Of a DNA stretch of 64,000 nucleotides, positions 57,018-64,000 are shown piece after piece. The translations under genes were made by a program, and so were the position numbers. The stretch comes from Periconia sp. R9002 (lineage: Eukaryota > Ascomycota > Dothideomycetes > Pleosporales > Periconiaceae), in assembly GCA_023627715.1 (NCBI GenBank), contig JAMAHW010000013.1:248001-312000 (forward strand), written 5' to 3'. A model generated the notes under the pieces. That model did not search any database, was not told the origin of the DNA, and saw nothing but the letters and a program-made list of their open reading frames with translations. Positions within the stretch are counted from its first letter, which is position 1. The number at the start of each line of letters is the position of its first letter.

Positions 57018-58090
57018 TCATATGTTTGCTTTGGGTGCCTTCTGCTCCGGCACTTGTGTCACCAGTTTATCCTCTTTGATTGCCGATTTCAGATTTTCCA
57101 GGACGAGTAATTCCATGTCTCGCTGTGTTTCGAACGTTGCCGTGCCCATATGAGGAAGCAGCACGACATTTTCCGCTTCCAGAAGACCTGGGTGGATTTT
57201 GGGCTCCTCTTCGAAAACGTCCAAGCCTGCCGTCCATACCTTGCCACTTTTCAGTGCATCCACCAAAGCAGCTTCGTCAATCAAGGGGCCTCGTGCCGTA
57301 TTGACGATCACAATACCATCCTTCATCATGTCAAACTGCGCCTTTCCAATAATATGTCTCGTAGAAGGATTGAGGGAGAGGTTGAGGCTCAGCACATCGG
57401 ACGTTTTCAGCAGGTCCTCGAAGGTGACGTATTTTGCGCCCTCTTCCTCGCTGGTGGGCAGCTGTCGTCGATTGTGGTATTGAATCTTCATTCCGAAGGC
57501 TTTTGCTCGTTGCGCAACCGCCGAACCGATTCCGCCCATACCCAGTATACCAAGCGTTTTGTTCTTGGGGTCATGACCAAGAGAGAAATTGCCCCGCCAT
57601 TTGCCTAGACGAAATCAGCCCTGCAACACTCTGGCGAGTATTCGCGTGCCTGGTACGCACCGTTGTGGACAGCCTGGAAGCTCTGCTTGATGTTGCGGAG
57701 GGCTCCCAGCATGAGCCAGATTGCGACATCGGCCGTTGCGTCATTGACGGCTATGGGCGTGCTGGACACGGCAATGCCCCTCTTGGTGCAGGCATCGATA
57801 TCGATATTATCGTAGCCGGCGCCGTTGTGGCATATAAATTTCAAGCTCTTGGGCAGTGCGTCGAGAAGCTCAGCATCGAAGTTGCCGGTAAGCTTGTTCG
57901 AGTCGTTGCTTCGGTAAAGCGCATAGATGCCGTCAAAGGCGCCACTCTTGCACTTGGAAATGAAGTCTTCTCGAGAAGCCCCGGCCACAGGGTACTCGTA
58001 AAGTTTCGACGCAAGCTTCGCGCAGTCTTGCTCCCATTCTTTTCGGGTATGCACGAGATTGCCAATTAGGAGTGCTGCTCGTTGCGACAT
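57018..58090 (-). CDS. D-isomer-specific 2-hydroxyacid dehydrogenase (glyoxylate/hydroxypyruvate reductase type)
   Basis: 338-aa NAD(P)-dependent enzyme from exons 57661-58090 and 57018-57604 (56-nt intron). It would interconvert a 2-oxoacid and its D-2-hydroxyacid. Marks: substrate-side NGAGYDNIDID; Rossmann motif LGMGGIGSAVAQRAKAFG; catalytic Arg in VNTARGPLIDE, Glu in AGLDVFEEEP and His in LLPHMGTATFETQRDME. The intron joins FQAVHN to GKWRGNFSLGHDP, as in homologues. After the glycine motif, YHNRRQ (basic residues) favours NADP(H) over NAD(H), a family rule of thumb. It is divergently oriented from the NmrA-like gene across 0.9 kb, which may be a shared promoter. Confidence 0.95.
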
Positions 58091-58981
58091 GGCGACTTTT
58101 GTGCAGCAAGGGCGTGTAATGGTTCAGCGGGGGATGAGGCTGTTGGAAGTTGGGGAAAGCGTGCTCTAGGAGGAGAGAGCAGCGGCGACCATCTCATTTA
58201 TTCCGCGTTGACGTAGCCACCCGCAAGAGCGAAAGTCGCACCCGGACGGACCTATAACGTATTGGACCGACCATTGCCTAAGTGCCTGACCTGGGTATAT
58301 GCATAGATACCTAGGTACTTAGTACCTATGTACCATCGATTCCGGTTTGACTCCTCATTAGCTCGTACATTTATGTGTCTGAAACCGCTCGCGTGACGGT
58401 GTAGCTTTGGAGCTACCAGCTGTGTACGGGGATGTCATTTGCATCACGATCCATAAAGATACCGTCGTTACCTCGCAATCGGGAATGGTCTATCACATCA
58501 ATGGGTAGAGGCGCAGTGAGGTGTCTTATCGTTGCTTCGCCGTCTAACTGCGTATTGGACCTCGGACCCTGGGAATACGACACCGGTACGGCACAAAGCA
58601 TAGGGAGCGGGCGGGGTTTGATATCGGTCGCTAGTGTTCAAAAGCCGACACTATCGGCAACAGGAACAGGCACATCCGATGCATTATACGAGGAGAAAAC
58701 GCACTCTCCAAGCACCAACTTGTTAACGAATTATTACAAGCCTTTTTCGCATACAGTATCAATACCAAGTGTCGGAAGGATAATGACTGGTTTGCTGGTT
58801 GAATTCACTAGGGCTTCGGAGAAGACTTGTCCGACACCTCAATTAGGCATCCAGGCAGCAAGAGGCAGCTCTCCAGGCACACATGAAGAGATGCCTGATA
58901 TCTTCTCAATACATAATCTGCAACTCATGCAGAGTTTAATATTCATGATACAATTTGAGCTCAACCATCCAACCGCACACC
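58091..58981. promoter_or_regulatory. Divergent region between the 2-hydroxyacid dehydrogenase and NmrA-like genes
   Basis: 890 nt carrying both promoters. It includes a nested palindromic stretch TACCTAGGTACTTAGTACC near 58309-58327. A plus-strand frame over 58432-59028 crosses the NmrA start in another phase and is not credible. Confidence 0.5.
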
Positions 58982-60080
58982 ATGGAATTGAAGAACATCG
59001 CTATTGTTGGGGTAAGTTGGAGCTTTAAATAAAAATGACTTTGTTTCAGGACTAACATCACCACAACAGCCTCGAGGCAATGTCGGAAGTGGCCTGATCC
59101 GTGAACTCCTCAAGGAACCGACCCGATTCAACATCACATCCATCTCGCGACATACCTCCACTTATGTGGCTCCCACTGACTCCAACATCACCGACAAAAG
59201 AGCTGATTTTGCCTCGCTTGAATCTCTGAGCGAGGTCTTTGCTGGCCAAGATGCAGTTGTCAATTGCGTCCCTGGCTGCGCCACCCAATACGATCCTTCC
59301 AAACTCATCATTGATGCTGCCGTGGCTGCCGGTGTCTCCTTTTACTTTGCGAATGAATTTGTCGGCAACATTACGAGAGAGCAATTCCTCCGTCTGCCAG
59401 AGTCGAAGGTCGGTGCCAAACCGCGAATTCGCAAGTACCTGGAGCAACTTAGCATGCAAGGAAAGATACAGTGGACAGCACTGAACGGAGGTCCATTTTT
59501 CGATATGTGTAAGTAACTCCACCAAGATTTAGCAATCAGAGAGTCTTGTTTACGCGTACTAATTGCTCCCTTAGGGCTCATGAAAGGTCCCGCCGGCTTT
59601 GATATCCCTAACCGCCATGCACGAATCTACGGCACAGGAAATCACCAACTGTACTGGACACCTCTCCCCACCATTGTCCGCACAGTCGCAAGGATGCTCA
59701 TGGACCCCGCCCCCATTGTCAATCGCCCGGTCTTCATCTGCCCTTTCACCGACCTAACTCAAAACAAGCTACTCGATGCGCTAGAATCCGTCCTCGACAC
59801 CAAATTCAGTACTACCGCTGTTGACGTAGCCAAGATCAACAAAAACGCGAGGATTGCATTGCAGCGAGGGGAGCTCGAGAAGGCCATGAAGGGATTGGGG
59901 CTTAGCTACCAATTCTACGAAGAGGACAGTGGAAATGATTTGAGTGATTTGTTAGAGAACGAGACAGTAGGCGTGGAGCTTATTAGTATTGAGGAGGCCG
60001 TAAGAGAGGCCATTGAGAGATATGGGGCTGATACGCCGGTTATACAAGGGATGTATATGGTGGAGCCATGTGAGGTATGA
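58982..60080 (+). CDS. NmrA-like / isoflavone-reductase-like NAD(P)-binding protein
   Basis: 324 aa from exons 58982-59011, 59070-59508 and 59575-60080. The first exon has only 30 nt (MELKNIAIVG); splicing completes the atypical-SDR glycine motif AIVGPRGNVGSGLIRELL. Next come the QDAVVNCVPG strand, the FANEFVGN segment typical of isoflavone-reductase-like proteins, and WTALNGGPFFDMWLMKGPAG across intron 2. Members either reduce small aromatic or terpenoid substrates or sense NAD(P) redox state; the sequence does not decide. The second glycine motif position reads GxxGxxG, fitting NADP binding. It is divergent from the D-2-hydroxyacid dehydrogenase gene. The start is ATG 58982, in CACCATGG. 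Confidence 0.92.
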
Positions 60081-60606
60081 CATCACCATGTATAGAGGAA
60101 GGATATGGCAGAGTGAGAACGTCTGCAGTGGTTGTTCTAACCAAGAGAAAATTATCTATAAGATGCAGACTCCAAGTGTCTGAACGACGCGGCATACAGA
60201 AGTAGAGGGGTTAGTGTTTCTCAATGTTTTGAAGTCGTAATAGCATATTGTATTGGACAACCAAAAACAATGAATTCCCCTGGATTTTGCATTGGTGAGG
60301 CCCACAGTGACATTAACACCTAGGCTACTCAGTCATCTTAGCACTTGGGGTAGTAGCGAGAAGCGATAGCTCAATATCAATCTCTTCATTTCGTTTTTAT
60401 TTTGCCCACAAAATAAAAGTGCGACTTAATGCTAAACCCCCTTTCTGTTGTTGCTCTCTCCGAACATGAGATGAGGATTTTTTTTGTGGACGATTAGGAG
60501 GGGTTCCACCTCAACAAAAACAAAGATCTAAAGGCAAGAAACCAAAAAGGCGGGCCCCCCTTTGATATCATAAGAAATGAGACGAGGATTGAAAAACAAA
60601 AAGAAT
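60081..60606. other. 3' flank of the NmrA-like gene
   Basis: No gene; AT-leaning spacer before tRNA-Val. Confidence 0.5.
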
Positions 60607-60690
60607 TGACTCAGCCGAGGTTTGAACTCGGGACCTTCAGTGTGCTAACAGCTGTTAGACTGACGTGATAACCAACTACACCACCGAGCC
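60607..60690 (-). tRNA. tRNA-Val (anticodon AAC) with a 10-nt intron
   Basis: Minus-strand cloverleaf. Acceptor GGCTCGG pairs with CTGAGTC (two G-U) and the discriminator is A. The D stem is GTG/CAC, anticodon stem TCAGT pairs with ACTGA, and the T arm is CCGAG-TTCAAAC-CTCGG. The anticodon AAC is at 60654-60656. A 10-nt intron (60643-60652, GCTGTTAGCA) follows position 37. Confidence 0.88.
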
Positions 60691-61237
60691 GTCTTGGTTG
60701 AAGATGTTGAAAATTTTGAAATTATACTAATATATATTGTGTAAAAATGATATCGCTAGAATGTGTAGCATATGCGCGTTTACGTAACCCTCAATGCAAA
60801 AGCAGACTTGGCAAAGTCAACTACAGGTTGCGAGATCTCGATCTCGATCTCGCTGTCAAAACTTCAACCATCGCCGAAGAAGCGATACCAACTAAGCTCT
60901 GAAACAGTGGATAGCGCACATTATTTGAAAACACAGTGGTATTCTAGTTTCGAAAAGCAAAGACTATATCAAAAAGAACGAAGCGCCGCCAGTATGCACG
61001 CGCCTCTCGCCGTATCGCTAGTTGTGGTATCGTGAGAAAAGAAAAATAAGGTCGTAATAGTTGCCTGAAATGATCCTCGCGCCTTTGCCTCGCCCCTGCC
61101 AATATTCCTATTAATGGCGTCTCTCCTATCAAGATTGGCGATCCATATCGTTAAAAAGCGTGTCCTCGTGGCGTGAAATTAAAAATCGTTACATGTAAGC
61201 AAGTATGGAGCAATCCTCGGTCGTAATGCGAGGTAAA
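60691..61237. other. Spacer between tRNA-Val and the DOMON-b561 gene
   Basis: No gene. A self-complementary GAGATCTCGATCTCGATCTCG string sits near 60833-60852. Confidence 0.45.
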
Positions 61238-62797
61238 TCATTTGAAGGTGACGGGTACGCCTGGGTGCATGTTCATCATATACTGGGGTCCCGGTAAGGT
61301 GCCGCCGCCAAACACCCCTCTCGACTGACTTTCCTGACTTCTTGGTCTTCTGCGCTGCTGCTCTTCCTCCCACGTCGCATTACTACTGGCCTGACTTTGA
61401 CTTCTGCTGCCTTCGAGCTTCCTTCTCGCCCAATAGCTTGCAAGCCCATAGTCCTGCTCATCCTCATCTCCTAGCCTTCTCCTCGTAGTAGCGCGAGCGT
61501 ACGCAGAACCGCGCCTCCTCACGCATAGTTGAGTCAACGCGATGAAGCTGAACACAAGGATGGATACGGCCAAATAGGCTAGAATAATGGGCGTCGGTGA
61601 CGAGGAAAGGTGGAGTCCGAGTCCACCGGTGATGATGAGTAGTGTTAGTGACAAGCTTGTGAGAGGGGCGTGGAGGCGTGGAATCCAGGTCTTGAGGCTT
61701 GCGATGCGCTTCATAGGGAGGACGGAGATGAGAACCAGTGGGAGAATGGCAAGGAATGCAAATATTTGGTGAGGAGAAGTGAAAGCCCTGGACTATCCAT
61801 GCATTAGCAAAACATCAATCCTTCGCTGATGAGAAACCGTCGAAACTTACGCGGTTGTACTGCCCACTGGTGACAATGCCCAGCGCATATGACACTATTA
61901 AGAAGGCCATTACGGCTGCAGAGAAGCCAATGTGGATCTTGATGTTTTTGAAGAATCCAGCTAAAATGATGTTGATCGGCCACAGCACAAAGATGGCTAA
62001 ACAACCCAGGATGGCATGGGCGAGGCTTTTGCTGTCGCGGTCCCTCACTAGCGGGCTTTCGCTGCTGACGCCACTGGATTGGGTAGAGGGAGCGGGAACA
62101 CCGCCTTTCCCCGTTGCTTCACGCATGTTCATGAAGAATTTGCCATAAGAGTAGTGTCGTTTCAGGGGCGCATCCGGGTGATCTGAGTTGAGATTCTTTG
62201 CAGGGCCGAATGCATAAAGCATGGGTTGCGCGGTGCTACCGGAATCGAGGAAACCGTTGGGCCACACGCGGCAACTGCGACATAGAGCTCTCAGCACAAA
62301 CATGCCGTCACTGACACCGGATCCTGGCAAGATGTCGAGTTTGACGTCGGGAGAAAAGGTAGGTTCGGAATGGCCAGTTGCTATGCGAGGGCTGACGGTG
62401 ATGTCTGCAAGATGCATGTCAATACGCGTTCGCAGAATTCACCATGATGGGTAGGGGATGAGCGTACTGTCGCCCTTTGCATTTGTATACACAATTAGCA
62501 TGAAGGCATTTTGCATGCCCTGGCCGAAACCAACGCCAACCCATGAATAGGCGGGGGAAGTCAAGTAGACGAAGACGTCACTCGAATCATTGGCAAGGTT
62601 GAAGGAAAATTGAGTCTCTGTTTTTGGAAGGTAAAAAGTTGACGCCGCCGAGGTGTTTTGTGCGGTAAGGATGGTTGTGAAGACTATGTAGATATATACA
62701 ATCAGTTTGGTACATGGGCAGACGCTAGGGTGAGGAACTTACAAGTTAGGAGCAACAGATACAAGGCGGCGCATCTCTGATGAAAAGAAGCAGACAT
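61238..62797 (-). CDS. DOMON (CDH-type cytochrome) plus cytochrome b561 membrane protein
   Basis: 459 aa from exons 62743-62797, 62468-62683, 61851-62404 and 61238-61792. The N-terminal signal peptide (CAALYLLLLTFFTTILTAQN) spans intron 1. Residues ~30-210 are a DOMON domain of the cellobiose-dehydrogenase cytochrome kind: AYSWVGVGFGQGMQNAFMLI with the candidate heme Met, and HYSYG as candidate His ligand. The C-terminal half is a b561-type helix bundle with His in each expected helix (HAILGCLAIFV, IHIGFSAAVMAFL, SPHQIFAFLAIL, LHAPLTSLSLTLL), so two hemes are likely. The tail is polar and Arg/Ser/Gln-rich. Such proteins move electrons across the plasma membrane, e.g. for iron reduction or to feed extracellular oxidases. 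The acceptor of intron 3 is TAG at 61793-61795; a nearer CAG breaks the frame. Confidence 0.9.
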
Positions 62798-64000
62798 GGT
62801 CAAACCTGACCAAGCCTAGGACATTGGATCAAGAGGAGAGGAGGAGAGAGGAGAGTAGAGGAGTGGACAGAGGAAGGAAATGCAAAATCAATAACGCGCA
62901 AGCACCAAAGCAGCAGGTGTCAGCGCTGGGTGGGTGGTACACGTACAGCAGCTGCTCTCACGCTGAAGCTGTTTCGCGAGCAGCCGGGCCTTATAAGATG
63001 ATGATGACGATGGGCCAGACAGACATGCAAGGACGGTCAGTCAGTGCTGGACCGCAAGCGCCCAGGGAGGCCCTCTTGTTGGTTCAGCGCGAGGGCGCGT
63101 AATACTGTAACTCGTCGATAGCTTCATACCAAGTACAGGGCAGACAGTGTAGATGTCTGGTAGGCACACAGTAGGAGCTGGTGCACACATCGGCGACGTG
63201 CAACGCTCCCCCATTGGCCGCGTCGTACTTGGATAGGCGCTGGCAGCCAAAAGTCAGGGGCTCTTCACCAACGGCCAGCCGCCCATGCCCATGCCCCATG
63301 CTCCCTCGCATCGCCTGCACCGCTGCCACCGCACCACTGCACACGGCCTGCATGGATGCCATCGTCGGCGAATTATTTATAGCAGGGGCTTCTCTGCTGG
63401 CTGTGCTTCATCGCCAAGGTACACGACCGTCATCATCTTGGGAAGCCAGACGTCTGGGTGCTGGAAACTGGAAACGGGAAACTCAAAACTGAAAACTGCA
63501 ACGTTGACGTGAAACCCATGGCCGGTTAGCCCGCCTCCCGTTACATGACCCTCACGTGAACACGACCATGTGCGGGCACACTACCTACCTGTCTACTTAT
63601 GTACATAAGTACATAGGTATGTACCTCACGATCCTGTTCATCATCACCCATGTGCACTGTTGCCGTTACTAGGTATATTCATATGTATTCTAACAATGAT
63701 TCGCTCTTACGCAGCCGGCACAAAAACAACAAACTCAGAAAACAACTTTACCCTGCAGGCCTCGGTCCTCATATTCCTCCGAGCTGACCAAAACACAAAA
63801 AGGAATGCAAACCAACCACCATACCCTCCCATTATCCACTGCTCGCTCCGCTGCCACCATGTATGTATGCTAGTCATGACAAGTCGTAAAGGTATACCAA
63901 ACACCAACCTGCACACAAACACTCCGCTTTGATCATCATAGCGTCATATCGTAAAGTCATTCAGTGCCATCTTCAAACCTCTGAGCAAAGACACGCGCCA
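62798..64000. other. Upstream region of the DOMON-b561 gene to the right edge
   Basis: 1.2 kb. Promoter of the DOMON-b561 gene (AG-rich near 62830-62880), then sequence with short frames only. TACATAAGTACATAGGTATGTACC near 63602-63625 is another of the recurrent TACC-type palindromic strings. No gene supported up to the edge. Confidence 0.45.

Noticed and set aside
58432..59028. 198-codon plus-strand frame upstream of the NmrA-like gene
   Set aside because: It overlaps the NmrA start in another phase and occupies the divergent promoter; no domain.

Overview
The window is nuclear DNA of a filamentous ascomycete, most likely a dothideomycete of the Pleosporales type. The evidence is short GT-AG introns (about 50-230 nt) in most genes, fungus-only families (Pbs2-type MAPKK, ECM3-like carrier, opsin-related protein, DUF8035, NmrA-like, Zn2Cys6 factor), two nuclear tRNA genes with introns, and one AT-saturated block of about 3.2 kb with the signature of repeat-induced point mutation (RIP). 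The species cannot be named from the sequence alone. All splice sites were placed by eye and checked for frame; there is no transcript support.

Left third (1-23 kb), mostly housekeeping and signalling: a truncated ECM3/PIN-like carrier; the HOG-pathway MAPKK pbs2; ribosomal protein uS8; a zinc-finger/LysM protein; a four-helix membrane protein; a ribonucleotide reductase inhibitor-like protein with a PIP box; tRNA-Thr(UGU); a small cysteine-bearing secreted protein; an HSPA12-like Hsp70; a membrane-anchored DUF3445 heme protein; and a UCH-family deubiquitinase.

Middle (23.5-36 kb), accessory in character: a sugar-type MFS transporter and an Ldh2-family malate/L-lactate dehydrogenase, then the RIP-like AT block (about 27.69-30.87 kb). 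The block ends at the stop codon of a Zn2Cys6 transcription factor. Beyond it lie a decayed FAD-monooxygenase remnant and an opsin-related seven-helix protein without the retinal-binding lysine. Transporter, dehydrogenase and regulator could form a small catabolic cluster split by a transposon insertion that was later RIPped. This is inference.

Right part (36-64 kb): DNA polymerase eta, an RfeG-like protein, a tail-anchored coiled-coil protein with several dynein-light-chain-like motifs, and a DUF8035 protein rich in Arg/Glu/Asp. Then comes a second metabolic group (sugar-type MFS transporter, D-2-hydroxyacid dehydrogenase, divergent NmrA-like reductase), tRNA-Val(AAC), and a DOMON-cytochrome b561 membrane protein. 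The 42.3-45.9 kb and 47.6-49.9 kb intervals hold no gene I can support, only microsatellites and a long poly-C tract.
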